From assembly GCF_001567565.1 (NCBI RefSeq), contig NZ_LSSW01000024.1:124001-188000 (forward strand): a DNA stretch of 64,000 bases, given 5' to 3'. Made by a program: the position numbers and the translations under genes. The notes under the pieces were generated by a model. It saw nothing but the letters and a program-made list of their open reading frames with translations, did no database searches and was not told the DNA's origin. Below, in pieces: positions 48,271 to 58,513 of this stretch. Every line of letters starts with the position of its first letter. The stretch's first letter is position 1. This stretch comes from Ectopseudomonas composti (GTDB lineage Bacteria; Pseudomonadota; Gammaproteobacteria; Pseudomonadales; Pseudomonadaceae).

Positions 48271-48368
48271 GGGTCGCTCGAATCCAGACTGACGCGAAGG
48301 GGCGTCATGATACGCCGAACCCGTCGCGGCATCACCCAGCGAACGTAACCAGCCGTTGTGCGCCGTGA

Positions 48369-49706
48369 TCAGGCCGCCGGCAAGTGCATATGGATGCGCA
48401 ACCCTGGGCGCCCGTTCTCGGCCCAGACACGCCCGCCTTGTGCCTCGATCATCCTGCGGGCAATGGCCAGGCCCAGGCCGAAACCGTCGCCACCCGGCCT
48501 GGCGGCGCTGAGGCGAGTGAAGGGACGGAAGATGGTCTCCAGTTCACCCTCGGCCACGCCCGAGCCCTGATCCTCGATGCACAACAGCCATTTATTGCCT
48601 TCAAGTCGACCACCCAGGCGAACCACGCCGCCATCTGGCGAATGACGGATGGCATTGCGCAGGACGTTTTCCAGGGCCTGCGCCAGGCCATTGAGGTTGC
48701 CGCGCACCCGGCAATCCGCCGGCAGCTCACAGGGCATGCGCGTATGCGGCCAGCCGGTTTCGAAGCCGGCGTTCTCACGCAGTACATCCCACAGCCTGAC
48801 CACATCCACGTCTTCACTGGGCAGTTGTGGCCGCTCCGTGTCCAGCCAGACCAGCTCCAGTGCGTCGCCGACCAGCTTTTCCATCGCGTCCACTTCACGC
48901 GCCAGGCGCTGGCGCAGCGCATCGCCATCGCGCTCGTTTTCTCCGGCCACGCGCAGGCGGCTCAGCGGGGTGCGCAACTCATGGGACAAGTCGCGCAACA
49001 GCTTGCGCTGAAAAGCGACCGTACCCTGCAGACGCTCGGCCATATGATCGAAACTTCGCGCCAGCTCACCCAGCTCATCCCGGCGCCGGGTAACCGGTGG
49101 GCCAAGCCTGGCGGACAGGTCCCCTGCGCTCAGCGCGGCAGCCTGGCGCCGCAGGATCGCCAAGGGAGCGATCAACAGTCGATACAGCAGCAGTGCCACG
49201 ACCACGGCAAGCACCGCTGGCAACACCCGTTGCAGGAGCACCTCCCACAGTTGGTTGTACTGACGTGGGTTCAAGCGCTGCGGCAACTGCATGACCAGTC
49301 GTGCGCTGGAATCGCTGAAAGGCAGGTAGAAAGTCGGCGTCGTACCCGGCCGGCCCACGGAAAAATCCAGCTTGCGCACGAAATCCAGGCGCTGCTCTTC
49401 TTCACGGGTCAGCGGCCGCGAGCCCAGCGAGTGCTTGTGCTCATCGACCACCACAGCCCAGACCTGCTCGCGCTGGTGCAGATTCTGTAGATAGGCATCG
49501 ACGCCTGACGCCCCGCCATCCCGCCAGGCCGTTTCGGCCTGGCGAGCCTCGTCCCTGAGAATCTGCCGGCTCGACTCGGGCAGATAAGAGGTCGTATCGA
49601 GCAGCATTCGCCCCACATCCACATGCAGGCTGACCAGCAGCAGGCAGAACAAGGCCAGGGCGCCGGCCAGTCGCCAGAGCAGCGAATGTCGCCCCGGAAG
49701 GTTCAT
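48369..49706 (-). CDS. Sensor histidine kinase, PirS/PfeS-like
   Basis: 445 residues. TM1 about 10-28, a periplasmic sensor region (30-155), TM2 about 160-182, HAMP to about 230, phospho-acceptor His242 in DLSHELRTPLSRLR, and HATPase_c with N-box and GFGLGLAIA. The sequence resembles PfeS/PirS, which sense ferric enterobactin import in P. aeruginosa, where pirRS also lies by gacS and cysM. Overlaps the response-regulator gene by four bases. No receptor gene adjoins it here. Confidence 0.88.
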   Translation of the reverse strand: MNLPGRHSLLWRLAGALALFCLLLVSLHVDVGRMLLDTTSYLPESSRQILRDEARQAETAWRDGGASGVDAYLQNLHQREQVWAVVVDEHKHSLGSRPLTREEEQRLDFVRKLDFSVGRPGTTPTFYLPFSDSSARLVMQLPQRLNPRQYNQLWEVLLQRVLPAVLAVVVALLLYRLLIAPLAILRRQAAALSAGDLSARLGPPVTRRRDELGELARSFDHMAERLQGTVAFQRKLLRDLSHELRTPLSRLRVAGENERDGDALRQRLAREVDAMEKLVGDALELVWLDTERPQLPSEDVDVVRLWDVLRENAGFETGWPHTRMPCELPADCRVRGNLNGLAQALENVLRNAIRHSPDGGVVRLGGRLEGNKWLLCIEDQGSGVAEGELETIFRPFTRLSAARPGGDGFGLGLAIARRMIEAQGGRVWAENGRPGLRIHMHLPAA

Positions 49707-50413
49707 GCCAGAGCCTGCGTAAGGAGGTAGCCCTTGCCCCAGACGGTATCCACACGCGCCGCCTCATAGCCGACCGCCTGCAACTTGCGCCGAATGTGGC
49801 TGACGTGCATATCCAGGCTGCGATCATGCTGCGAATAGGCACGGCGCAGCGCCTGCTGATAAAGGAAGGGCTTGCTCAGCGCCTCGTCGCGATGCCGCCA
49901 GAGCAACTCCAGCACCCGGTACTCGCTGGGCGTCAGGCCAACCCAGGTGCCGCAGAAGGCAACATCGCTGCGCCCTTCATCGAACTGCAAGCCATCCCCG
50001 GAGGCGTTGGGCTGCTGCTCGCGGCGCTCGTAGGCGACTCGACGCAGAATCGCCTCGACCCGCACGCTCAGCTCACCCAGGCTGAAAGGCTTGGGCAGAT
50101 AATCGTCGGCGCCCTGGCTGAAGCCGGCGATGCGATTCTGCTCATCACCCAGAGCCGACATCAGCAGCACCGGCACACTGCGGCGCTGGCGCAGACGCTG
50201 CAAAGCCTGCAGGCCATCGATGCCGGGCAGGAGGATGTCCATCAGCACCAGATCGAAATCTTCGCTTTCGGCCAATCGCAACCCTTCGCGGCCGTCATGG
50301 CTCAGGGTCACGTCAAACCCGCAGCCCAGTAGATGCGACTGCACATGACCAGCGAGCAAAGGGTCATCCTCGACGGCAAGGATGCGGGCCGAGGGAGGCA
50401 AGCGGGTCAGCAT
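49703..50413 (-). CDS. OmpR-family response regulator, PirR/PfeR-like
   Basis: 236 residues. Receiver domain with acidic pair EDD (15-17), phospho-Asp59 in LVLMDILLPG, and Lys in YLPKPFSLGE. A winged-helix DNA-binding domain follows (LTPSEYRVLELLWRH). Start MLTRLPPSAR; an upstream ATG would add an unconserved AT-rich extension. Cotranscribed with the kinase. Confidence 0.9.
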   Translation of the reverse strand: MLTRLPPSARILAVEDDPLLAGHVQSHLLGCGFDVTLSHDGREGLRLAESEDFDLVLMDILLPGIDGLQALQRLRQRRSVPVLLMSALGDEQNRIAGFSQGADDYLPKPFSLGELSVRVEAILRRVAYERREQQPNASGDGLQFDEGRSDVAFCGTWVGLTPSEYRVLELLWRHRDEALSKPFLYQQALRRAYSQHDRSLDMHVSHIRRKLQAVGYEAARVDTVWGKGYLLTQALA

Positions 50414-50425
50414 GACGGTAAACCG

Positions 50426-50456
50426 ATAGATATTGAATGCGAACAATTCTATCTAT
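50426..50456. promoter_or_regulatory. AT-rich dyad between the response regulator and gacS
   Basis: ATAGATATTG and CAAT..ATCTAT form an imperfect dyad in a 120-base divergent gap with low GC content. Possible binding site of the adjacent OmpR-type regulator or overlapping promoters; not testable by eye. Confidence 0.3.
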
Positions 50457-50533
50457 TAAACAACAATCTCTCACCTGGAGATTCCGCCGCGTCGAATCGC
50501 TACACTGGCCAGATGTCCTGAAGGAGGAAAATC

Positions 50534-53284
50534 GTGTTCAAGGATCTCAGCATCAAAGGCCGCGTGCTGCTGCTCACCCTGCTGCCCAGCAGCCTGCTGG
50601 CCCTGGTGCTGGGCGGTTATTTCACCTGGGTGCAGCTCTCGGACTTGCAGGCTCAATTGCTGCAACGCGGTGAAATGCTGGTCGAACACTTGGCGCCCCT
50701 GGCGGCTCCGGCGCTGCAACACAAGGATGTGAAAAAACTCGAGCGCATCGCTCAGCAGGCGCTGGAGCACCCGGACGTGCGTGCGGTCGGCTTTCTCGCC
50801 CCGCAACGTGAAGCCCTGGCACACGCCGGGCCCAGCATGCTCAATCCCTCGCCCAGCGGCCAGCCGGGCGTCAGCCTGCTCAGTGGCCAGGATGCCACGC
50901 GCTTTCTCCTGCCGGTCTACGACCAACACCTGGTACTCAGCGACAACCTCGGCGAGGACCGCCAACTCGAACTGCTCGGCTGGGTCGAGCTGGAACTCTC
51001 GCATCAGGGCACGCTGCTCAGCGGCTATCGCAGCCTGTTCGCCAGCCTGCTGTTGATCGTCGGTGGCCTGGCCGTGACCGCCCTGCTCGCCCTGCGCATG
51101 AGCCGCAGCATCAACGCTCCGCTGCGCGCGATAAAGGCCGGAGTCGCCCAACTCAAGGACGGCAACCTGGAAACCCGCCTGCCACCGCTGGGCAGTCATG
51201 AGATGGACGAGCTGGCTTCGGGCATCAATCGCATGGCCGAAGCCCTGCAGAACGCCCAGGAAGAATTGCAGCACAGCATCGAACAGGCCACCGAAGACGT
51301 GCGCCAGAACCTTGAGACCATCGAGATCCAGAACATCGAGCTGGACTTCGCGCGCAAGGAGGCCCTGGAAGCCAGCCGCATCAAGTCCGAGTTCCTGGCC
51401 AACATGAGCCACGAGATACGCACGCCGCTCAACGGCATTCTCGGTTTCACCAACCTGCTGCAGAAGAGCGAGCTCAGCCCGCGTCAGCAGGACTACCTGT
51501 CGACCATCGAGAAATCCGCCGACAACCTGCTCGGCATCATCAACGAGGTACTCGACTTCTCCAAGATCGAGGCCGGCAAGCTGGTGCTCGAATCCATCCC
51601 GTTCAACCTGCGCGACCTGCTGCAGGACACCCTGACCATTCTCGCCCCTGCGGCCCACGAAAAACAGCTGGAGCTGGTCAGCCTGATCTACCGCGACACT
51701 CCGCTGGCCCTGCGCGGCGACCCGCTGCGTCTGAAACAGGTGCTGACCAACCTGGTCAGCAACGCGATCAAGTTCACCCGCGAAGGCACCATCGTCATGC
51801 GTGCCATGGTCGAGGACGAGAACGCCGACAGCGCGCAGCTGCGCATCAGCGTGATGGACACCGGCATCGGCCTGTCGGACGACGACCTGCGCGCGCTGTT
51901 CCAGTCCTTCAGCCAGGCCGACAACTCACTCAGCCGCCAGGCCGGCGGCACCGGCCTCGGCCTGGTGATTTCCAAGCGCCTGATCGAGCAGATGGGTGGT
52001 GAGATCGGGGTCGACAGCACCCCGGGCGAAGGCTCGGAATTCTGGATCACCCTGACCCTGCCCAAGGCTCGCGACGACGCCGAAGACCTGCCGCGTGCAG
52101 CCCTCCAGGGTCGGCGCGTGGCAGTGCTGGAGAGTCACGAACTGGCCCGCCAGGCGCTGGCCCACCTGCTCGAGGACTGCGGCCTGGAGGTCGAGAGTTT
52201 CTCCGATCCCGGCCAGCTCTTCGAGGCGGTGAACAACCAGCACAATCGTGAGCGTCCATTAAGCCTGGCAGTGCTGGGCATCACTGCCAGCCAGCTGCCG
52301 CCGGACAGCCTTGGCCAACGGATACGGGACCTCGACCGGCTTGGCTGCAAGGCACTGGTGCTGTGCCCGACCACCGAACTGAGCCTGTTTCACGAATCGC
52401 TACCCGACGCCTACAACCAGCTGCAGGCCAAACCCCCTTGTACGCGCAAGCTGCACAAGGCCCTGGTCGAAATGGTCAACCCGCAGCGCTCGGCCAGCGA
52501 ACCGGCGGCGATCAGCGATACCCGCCGGCCACAGATTTTGTGCGTCGACGACAACCCGGCCAACCTGCTGTTGGTGCAGACGCTGCTCGACGACCTTGGC
52601 GCTCAGGTCACAGCCGTCGACAGCGGGTACGCCGCGATAGAAGCGGTCCAGCAAGGCAGCTTCGACCTGGTGTTCATGGACGTGCAAATGCCCGGCATGG
52701 ATGGTCGCGAAGCCACCGAGGCGATTCGCCAGTGGGAGAGCGATCAGAGCCGCAGCGCCACGCCGATCATCGCGCTCACGGCCCATGCCCTGGCCAACGA
52801 GAAGCGCGCCCTGCTGCGAAGCGGCATGGACGACTACCTGACCAAGCCGATCAACGAACGCCAGCTGGCCCAGGTGGTGCTCAAATGGACCGGCCTGAAT
52901 CTGCGTAACCAACCGACTCACAAGGTCGCGCCACCTGCGCCATCCCAGGCGCAACCCAAGGTGCTCGACGCCGAAGAAGGCCTGCGCCTGGCAGCCGGCA
53001 AGGCCGATCTGGCCGCCGACATGCTGAGCATGCTGCTGGCAGGTCTGGCCGGTGATCGCCAGGCGATCCGTCAGGCCCGCGATACCGGCGAGCGCACGGC
53101 CTTGATCGAACGGGTTCACCGCCTGCATGGGGCCACTCGCTACTGCGGCGTGCCGCAGCTACGTGCGGCCTGCCAGCGCAGTGAGACACTTCTCAAGCAG
53201 GACGATCCCGAGGCCCAGCGAGCCCTCGATGAACTGGATGCGGCGATCACGCGCCTGACCGAAGCGGCGGCCCAGAGCGCCTGA
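50534..53284 (+). CDS. gacS: Hybrid sensor kinase GacS
   Basis: 916 residues. Two TM segments (about 12-32 and 167-187) flank a periplasmic region, then HAMP, HisKA with His293 in MSHEIRTPL, HATPase_c, receiver with Asp716 in [10 protein letters not shown], and an HPt domain with His865 in [10 protein letters not shown]. This is the His-Asp-His relay of GacS, which phosphorylates GacA to control small RNAs and secondary metabolism. GTG start with perfect AAGGAGGA (50521-50528). Confidence 0.97.
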   Translation: MFKDLSIKGRVLLLTLLPSSLLALVLGGYFTWVQLSDLQAQLLQRGEMLVEHLAPLAAPALQHKDVKKLERIAQQALEHPDVRAVGFLAPQREALAHAGPSMLNPSPSGQPGVSLLSGQDATRFLLPVYDQHLVLSDNLGEDRQLELLGWVELELSHQGTLLSGYRSLFASLLLIVGGLAVTALLALRMSRSINAPLRAIKAGVAQLKDGNLETRLPPLGSHEMDELASGINRMAEALQNAQEELQHSIEQATEDVRQNLETIEIQNIELDFARKEALEASRIKSEFLANMSHEIRTPLNGILGFTNLLQKSELSPRQQDYLSTIEKSADNLLGIINEVLDFSKIEAGKLVLESIPFNLRDLLQDTLTILAPAAHEKQLELVSLIYRDTPLALRGDPLRLKQVLTNLVSNAIKFTREGTIVMRAMVEDENADSAQLRISVMDTGIGLSDDDLRALFQSFSQADNSLSRQAGGTGLGLVISKRLIEQMGGEIGVDSTPGEGSEFWITLTLPKARDDAEDLPRAALQGRRVAVLESHELARQALAHLLEDCGLEVESFSDPGQLFEAVNNQHNRERPLSLAVLGITASQLPPDSLGQRIRDLDRLGCKALVLCPTTELSLFHESLPDAYNQLQAKPPCTRKLHKALVEMVNPQRSASEPAAISDTRRPQILCVDDNPANLLLVQTLLDDLGAQVTAVDSGYAAIEAVQQGSFDLVFMDVQMPGMDGREATEAIRQWESDQSRSATPIIALTAHALANEKRALLRSGMDDYLTKPINERQLAQVVLKWTGLNLRNQPTHKVAPPAPSQAQPKVLDAEEGLRLAAGKADLAADMLSMLLAGLAGDRQAIRQARDTGERTALIERVHRLHGATRYCGVPQLRAACQRSETLLKQDDPEAQRALDELDAAITRLTEAAAQSA

Positions 53285-53363
53285 AGATGCGCCATGGGTG
53301 ACGACCTCGAGCGATGAGGTCGAGAGCGCCGCGTGATAGCATGCCGGCTGATCCGGAGGACCC

Positions 53364-53795
53364 ATGGCCGAACACGATTTCCGTTATTCCCTGCTCAACC
53401 CGCAACACACGCTCACCGAATGCCGCGCTCTGGCACCAGGCCGTTATCAGGTCACCGGCAACGGCGGCTCGATCAAGGCAGGCGATGCACTGCTGGTCAC
53501 CCTCAAGGGCAGCCGCGACCTGCACATGCGCCTGGACGTGGAAAAAGTCCGTCACCTGATCAATCCGCCCGGCCAATGGCTGGCGGTGTGCAAGGGCCCG
53601 CAGTTCAAGGAACTGGCCATTCATAACTGGCAGGTGAACTGCGACGCTTGCGGCAAGCAACTGGACTTCGAATTCGCCGTCGATGCAGCCCTCGGCAAAG
53701 CCGCGCAAGCGCCCGCCGCCGAAGCCCGTATCGCCGAGCTGGGCTGGCGCCACGATGCCGGTCGTCACCTATGCCGCACCTGCCAGGAGGCCTGA
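53364..53795 (+). CDS. Small zinc-ribbon protein, unknown function
   Basis: 143 residues. Two Cys pairs, C93/C96 (NCDACG) and C137/C140 (CRTC), are spaced as a zinc ribbon that closes over an acidic/Ala-rich insertion. The N-terminal 90 residues look beta-rich. No signal peptide. Family not recognised. Co-directional with the META lipoprotein that starts four bases after its stop, so probably one transcript. Confidence 0.78.
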   Translation: MAEHDFRYSLLNPQHTLTECRALAPGRYQVTGNGGSIKAGDALLVTLKGSRDLHMRLDVEKVRHLINPPGQWLAVCKGPQFKELAIHNWQVNCDACGKQLDFEFAVDAALGKAAQAPAAEARIAELGWRHDAGRHLCRTCQEA

Positions 53796-53799
53796 GACC

Positions 53800-54198
53800 A
53801 TGTACCGCGCCCTGCCCCTCGCTCTGCTCGCCGCGACTCTGGCGGGCTGCGCCAGCGATGCACCGCAGCTGGAAACCGAACGCAGCTACCGCGTCGAATG
53901 GATCGGCGAACGCCCGCTGATCGACCGCAGCCACCTGACCGTCACGTTTGCCGCTGATGGCCGCGCTCACGGACATGCCGGTTGCAACCACTGGTTCGCT
54001 GGCTACAGGCTCAAAGGTGACACGCTTGGCTTCGACGCCCCCGGCAGCACCCGCAAGATGTGCGCACCCGCACTGATGGAGCAGGAACGCCGCTTCCTCG
54101 CCGCACTGGGCGAAGTGAAGCGCTGGGACTTCAACGACATCGGCCAGCTGCAACTGTGGCCAGCCAGCGGCAAACCGATTCGCCTCTGGGCGGAGTGA
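53800..54198 (+). CDS. META domain-containing lipoprotein
   Basis: 132 residues. Lipobox LAGC (Cys17), then a META domain with the signature GHAGCNHWFAGY and KMCAP (two Cys likely bonded). META proteins include heat-shock HslJ-like outer-membrane lipoproteins; role unknown. CAGGAGG ribosome-binding site inside the end of the preceding gene. Confidence 0.9.
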   Translation: MYRALPLALLAATLAGCASDAPQLETERSYRVEWIGERPLIDRSHLTVTFAADGRAHGHAGCNHWFAGYRLKGDTLGFDAPGSTRKMCAPALMEQERRFLAALGEVKRWDFNDIGQLQLWPASGKPIRLWAE

Positions 54199-54286
54199 GC
54201 GGCGGTCAAACGCACTCCGAGGGCGGCGCTTGGGCGCGCGACATCTTTACCGATAGTCGCGGCCAAAGCCCCTCCCCGAGCGGCAA

Positions 54287-55339
54287 CTAGGTGAACAGCT
54301 CCAGCTGCGTCTGCCGCCCGCGCAGGTCATGCAACCTGACCCCCACCCCAAGCAACCGCACCGGCTTGTCGCCCCGCGCGAAAGCGTTGCTCAGTAGCAG
54401 TCGATAGCTGTCCAGATCGAGACTGGCGCCGGCCTGCTCCAGGGTGGTCTGGGTGAAGTCATGGAACTTCACCTTGACGAAGGGCTTGTCCGGCCGATAG
54501 CTGGCGTCGAGGCGCTGCAGGCGGCCGTGCATTTCTTCGAGCAGTGCCGGCAGTTTTTCCAGGCAGGACTCCAGATCGGGCAGATCCTGATCGTACGTGT
54601 GCTCCACACTCAGTGACTGACGGCGGCTATCGACCTTTACGTCGCGCTCGTCGATGCCATGGGCCAGACGCCACAGGCGCTCGCCAAAACTGCCGAACTC
54701 ACGCACCAGCGCCAGCTTGTTCCACTCACGCAGGTCCAGGCAGGTGCGAATGCCCAGGCGCGTCAGCTTGTCAGCCGTGACCTTGCCGACGCCATGCAGC
54801 TTGTTCACTGGCAACTCTGCAACGAAGTCATCGACCTGATCCGGGGTGATGACGAACAACCCGTTGGGTTTACGCCAGTCGCTGGCAATCTTGGCCAGGA
54901 ACTTGTTCGGCGCCACGCCAGCCGACACGGTGATGTGCAGCTCCTGTACCACGCGGCGGCGAATCTCCTGAGCAATGCGTGTGGCGCTACCAGAGAAATG
55001 TGGCGAATCACTGACATCGAGATAAGCCTCGTCCAGCGACAGCGGCTCGATCAGGTCGGTGAACTGGCGAAAGATGCCATGAATCTCGCGGGAGACCGAG
55101 CGATACACCTCGAAACGCGGCTTGACGATCAGCAGGTCCGGGCACAACTTCAGCGCATGCCGCGACGACATCGCCGAGCGCACGCCATAAGCGCGCGCCT
55201 CATAGTTGCAGGTGGCGATCACCCCGCGCCGGTCGGCCGAACCACCCACAGCCAGCGGACGATTGGCCAGGCTCGGGTCGTCACGCATCTCGATTGCGGC
55301 GTAAAAGCAGTCGCAGTCAACGTGAATTATCTTGCGCAC
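54287..55339 (-). CDS. dinB: DNA polymerase IV (Y family)
   Basis: 350 residues. Metal-binding Asp8 is in HVDCDCFYAA, with the SLDEAYLD motif (the catalytic Asp-Glu pair) near 102-109. A helix-hairpin-helix thumb (LHGVGKVTADKLTRLG) and a little-finger domain follow. Error-prone translesion polymerase. It lacks an obvious C-terminal clamp motif beyond QLELFT, which fits the clamp-binding consensus. Confidence 0.95.
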   Translation of the reverse strand: MRKIIHVDCDCFYAAIEMRDDPSLANRPLAVGGSADRRGVIATCNYEARAYGVRSAMSSRHALKLCPDLLIVKPRFEVYRSVSREIHGIFRQFTDLIEPLSLDEAYLDVSDSPHFSGSATRIAQEIRRRVVQELHITVSAGVAPNKFLAKIASDWRKPNGLFVITPDQVDDFVAELPVNKLHGVGKVTADKLTRLGIRTCLDLREWNKLALVREFGSFGERLWRLAHGIDERDVKVDSRRQSLSVEHTYDQDLPDLESCLEKLPALLEEMHGRLQRLDASYRPDKPFVKVKFHDFTQTTLEQAGASLDLDSYRLLLSNAFARGDKPVRLLGVGVRLHDLRGRQTQLELFT

Positions 55340-55441
55340 AACACCCTCGAAAGCCTCGCCAGATATGGTCGAACTCGCTGAAGTCTAACAGTTGTTTGAG
55401 GCTAACCATCTGAGTTGAAAACAGTTTTTTAAAGATAATGG

Positions 55442-55469
55442 TTGACGTAAGGCGCTCTTTCGATAGAAT
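55442..55469 (+). promoter_or_regulatory. Promoter of initiator tRNA
   Basis: TTGACG (55442-55447) and TAGAAT (55464-55469), spacer 16 bases, six bases before the mature tRNA. Confidence 0.75.
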
Positions 55470-55475
55470 GGCCGC

Positions 55476-55552
<77 letters not shown>

Positions 55553-55559
55553 CCTTCCG

Positions 55560-55590
55560 AAAAAGGCCACTCAATCGAGTGGCCTTTTTC
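55560..55590 (+). terminator. Rho-independent terminator after tRNA-fMet
   Basis: AAAAAGGCCACTC (55560-55572) and GAGTGGCCTTTTT (55577-55589) pair perfectly. Confidence 0.93.
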
Positions 55591-55687
55591 GTTTTCGGAC
55601 ATTGATCTTCCTCAGCTTCACATAAGCAAAGCGGCTCTATCCTAGAAGCACCTGCCGCAGATGCAGGACATTACCGAGGAAGCCTGT

Positions 55688-56236
55688 ATGAACTGGAAGA
55701 ACACCCCGTCCCGCTATTCAAGCCTGTCCATTGGCCTGCACTGGCTGATGCTGGTCCTGATCGCCGCCGTCTACGCCTGCATCGAACTCAAGGGTAATTT
55801 CCCCAAAGGCAGCGATACCCGCGAGCTGCTCAAGCAGTGGCACTTCATGCTCGGCCTGGGCGTCTTCGCGCTGGTCTGGCTGCGACTGCTGGCCCGGGCG
55901 CTGAGCCCTACTCCGGCCATCGAACCTGCGCCAGCTGGCTGGCATAAACTGCTCGCCAAGCTGATGCACCTGGCCCTGTACGCCCTGATGATCGGCGCAC
56001 CGCTGGCCGGCTGGCTGATCCTCAGCGCCGCTGGCAAGCCTGTTCCCTTCTTCGGTATGGAACTGCCGGCACTGATCGGCCCGGACAAGGCGCTGGCCGG
56101 ACAGATCAAGGAATTGCACGAACTGGCCGGCAGCGCCGGTTACTGGCTGATCGGCCTGCACGCGGTCGCCGGCCTGTATCACCATTACGTGGTGCGCGAT
56201 AACACCCTGACGCGCATGCTGCCGGGGCGCAATTGA
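55688..56236 (+). CDS. Cytochrome b561
   Basis: 182 residues with four membrane helices. His in SIGLHWLM (helix 1), QWHFMLG (helix 2) and the later HELAG/GLHAVAGLYHH (helix 4) are positioned as haem b ligands. Inner-membrane di-haem electron carrier that can oxidise ubiquinol or reduce superoxide in homologues. GAGGA ribosome-binding site. Confidence 0.92.
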   Translation: MNWKNTPSRYSSLSIGLHWLMLVLIAAVYACIELKGNFPKGSDTRELLKQWHFMLGLGVFALVWLRLLARALSPTPAIEPAPAGWHKLLAKLMHLALYALMIGAPLAGWLILSAAGKPVPFFGMELPALIGPDKALAGQIKELHELAGSAGYWLIGLHAVAGLYHHYVVRDNTLTRMLPGRN

Positions 56237-56333
56237 GGTGACGGCGCCTCTGGTCAAGCGCCCGAACCGCCGCTAGAATTGCGCACTTTTTGATCAGAGG
56301 CGCCAGCCAGGCGCCCGTTAGAGGTTAGCCCGC

Positions 56334-57656
56334 ATGTCCAGCGCCACCCCGAAAGTCGGATTCGTCAGCCTTGGTTGCCCGAAAGCGACCGTCGACTCCG
56401 AACGCATCCTGACCCAACTGCGCATGGAAGGTTACGAGATCGTACCGACCTACCAGGATGCCGACGTGGTGGTGGTCAATACCTGCGGCTTCATCGACAG
56501 CGCCAAGGCCGAATCGCTGGACGCCATCGGCGAAGCCCTGGCCGAGAACGGCAAGGTGATCGTCACCGGTTGCATGGGCGTGGCCGAGGACAGCATCCGC
56601 GACGTACACCCGAGCGTGCTGGCCGTCACCGGCCCGCAGCAGTACGAGCAGGTGGTCAACGCCGTGCATGAGGTGATCCCGCCGAAAGCCGAGCACAACC
56701 CGCTGATCGACCTGGTGCCGCCGCAGGGCATCAAGCTCACCCCGCGCCACTACGCCTACCTGAAGATTTCCGAAGGCTGCAACCACAGCTGCAGCTTCTG
56801 CATCATCCCGTCGATGCGCGGCAAGCTGGTCAGCCGCCCGGTGGGCGATGTGCTCAGCGAGGCCGAGCGTCTGGTCAAGGCCGGCGTCAAGGAGCTGCTG
56901 GTGATCAGCCAGGACACCAGCGCCTATGGCGTCGACATGAAGTACAAGCTGGACTTCTGGAACGGCCAGCCGGTGAAGACGCGCATGCTCGAGCTGTGCG
57001 AGGCGCTGTCGTCGATGGGCGTCTGGGTGCGCCTGCACTACGTCTACCCCTACCCCAACGTCGACGACGTGATCCCGCTGATGGCCGCCGGCAAGCTGCT
57101 GCCGTACCTGGACATCCCCTTCCAGCACGCCAGCCCGAAAGTGCTCAAGTCGATGAAGCGTCCGGCGTTCGAGGACAAGACCCTGGCGCGCATCAAGAAG
57201 TGGCGCGAGATCTGCCCCGAGCTGACCATTCGCTCCACCTTCATCGTCGGTTTCCCCGGCGAGACCGAGGAAGACTTCCAGTACCTGCTCGACTGGCTGA
57301 CCGAAGCCCAGCTCGACCGCGTCGGCTGCTTCCAGTATTCGCCGGTGGAAGGCGCACCGGCCAACGACCTGGGCCTGGAAGTGGTGCCGGACGACGTCAA
57401 GCAAGAGCGCTGGGAGCGCTTCATGGCGCATCAGCAGGCCATCAGCTCGGCGCGCCTGCAGGCCAAGATCGGCCTGGAGATGGACGTGCTGGTCGACGAA
57501 GTGGACGGCGAAGGCGCCGTGGCACGCTCCTGGGCCGACGCCCCGGAGATCGACGGCAGCGTGTTCATCGACGCCACCAGCGTCAAACCGGGTGACAAGG
57601 TGCGTGTGCGCATCGTCGATGCCGATGAGTACGACATGTGGGGCGAGTTGGTCTGA
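56334..57656 (+). CDS. rimO: Ribosomal protein uS12 methylthiotransferase
   Basis: 440 residues. The MTTase domain has Cys15, Cys51 and Cys80 for the auxiliary cluster. The radical-SAM site is Cys149/Cys153/Cys156 in [10 protein letters not shown], followed by a C-terminal TRAM domain. Adds a methylthio group to Asp88 (E. coli numbering) of ribosomal protein S12. [10 protein letters not shown] distinguishes it from MiaB. Confidence 0.97.
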   Translation: MSSATPKVGFVSLGCPKATVDSERILTQLRMEGYEIVPTYQDADVVVVNTCGFIDSAKAESLDAIGEALAENGKVIVTGCMGVAEDSIRDVHPSVLAVTGPQQYEQVVNAVHEVIPPKAEHNPLIDLVPPQGIKLTPRHYAYLKISEGCNHSCSFCIIPSMRGKLVSRPVGDVLSEAERLVKAGVKELLVISQDTSAYGVDMKYKLDFWNGQPVKTRMLELCEALSSMGVWVRLHYVYPYPNVDDVIPLMAAGKLLPYLDIPFQHASPKVLKSMKRPAFEDKTLARIKKWREICPELTIRSTFIVGFPGETEEDFQYLLDWLTEAQLDRVGCFQYSPVEGAPANDLGLEVVPDDVKQERWERFMAHQQAISSARLQAKIGLEMDVLVDEVDGEGAVARSWADAPEIDGSVFIDATSVKPGDKVRVRIVDADEYDMWGELV

Positions 57657-57671
57657 TCCAGCTCCCCCCTG

Positions 57672-57699
57672 AAAAGCCCCGCAGCCTGCGGGGCTTTTT
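57672..57699 (+). terminator. Rho-independent terminator after rimO
   Basis: AAAAGCCCCGCA and TGCGGGGCTTTT around a GCC loop, with a T-run. Confidence 0.95.
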
Positions 57700-57759
57700 C
57701 TTTCCGGCCTCCCCCAACGCCTTGCCGGTACAATGACCTTCTTTTTGTCGAGCGCCACC

Positions 57760-58470
57760 ATGACCGAACCCACCCGCCTGTCCAAACGCGTCATCGAACT
57801 GTTCGGCTGCTCGCGCCGCGAGGCCGACCTGTACATCAGCGGCGGCTGGGTGACGGTGGACGGCCAGGTGGTCGAGGCGCCGCAATTCAAGGTCGAGGAT
57901 CAGCGCGTCGAGCTGCATGCAGATGCCACGCTCGAGCCGGTAGAGCCGGTGACACTGCTGGTGCATGGTGCGACTGGCTGCAACGCCGCACAGTTGCAGC
58001 ACCTGCTGGTACGCGAACGACACTGGGAACAAGACCCGCACGCCCAGCGCATCCTGCATGGCCACTTCCTGCGCCAGGAGCAAAGCCTGCCGCTGCAGAC
58101 CGGTGCCAGCGGCCTGATAGTGCTCAGCCAGGATTGGCGCACGCAACGCAAGCTGCGCGAGGACGCTGCCAAGCTGGAACAGGAATACCTGGTCGAGGTA
58201 GCCGGCGAACTGCCCGCCAGCGCACTGGAACGCCTGAAGAAAGGTTGGCTGCACAAGGGCACGCAATTCCCACCGTGCAAGGCCAGTTGGCAGAGCGAAC
58301 AGCGCCTGCGCTTCGCCCTGAAGAATCCTGCCCCTGACCTGCTGCGGCAGATCTGCACGGCACTGGGCCTTAAGGTGCTCGGCATGAAGCGTATCCGCAT
58401 TGGCGGCGTGCCCATGGCCAAGCTGCCGGTCGGGCAGTGGCGCTATCTGGGCGAGAAGGAGCGCTTCTGA
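57760..58470 (+). CDS. S4-domain, RluB/RluF-like pseudouridine-synthase homologue lacking the catalytic Asp
   Basis: 236 residues. An S4 RNA-binding domain (about 5-50: RLSKRVIELFGCSRREAD) precedes an RsuA-type fold. The catalytic GRLDxxTSGL motif is LPLQTGASGL at 110-119, with no Asp. KTYLVEV-like AKLEQEYLVEVAG and the C-terminal GLKVLGMKRIRIGG still match the family. It is therefore probably an RNA-binding protein without pseudouridylation activity. Often annotated as a pseudouridine synthase. Confidence 0.8.
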   Translation: MTEPTRLSKRVIELFGCSRREADLYISGGWVTVDGQVVEAPQFKVEDQRVELHADATLEPVEPVTLLVHGATGCNAAQLQHLLVRERHWEQDPHAQRILHGHFLRQEQSLPLQTGASGLIVLSQDWRTQRKLREDAAKLEQEYLVEVAGELPASALERLKKGWLHKGTQFPPCKASWQSEQRLRFALKNPAPDLLRQICTALGLKVLGMKRIRIGGVPMAKLPVGQWRYLGEKERF

Positions 58471-58513
58471 GACCGTGTTAGGCTGTGTCCGTCACGCTCT
58501 GGAGACCACCATC

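Noticed and set aside
56325..57890. Long antisense frame opposite rimO (521 codons)
   Set aside because: Composition (Val/Asp/His/Leu bias) mirrors rimO codons; no start context or family.
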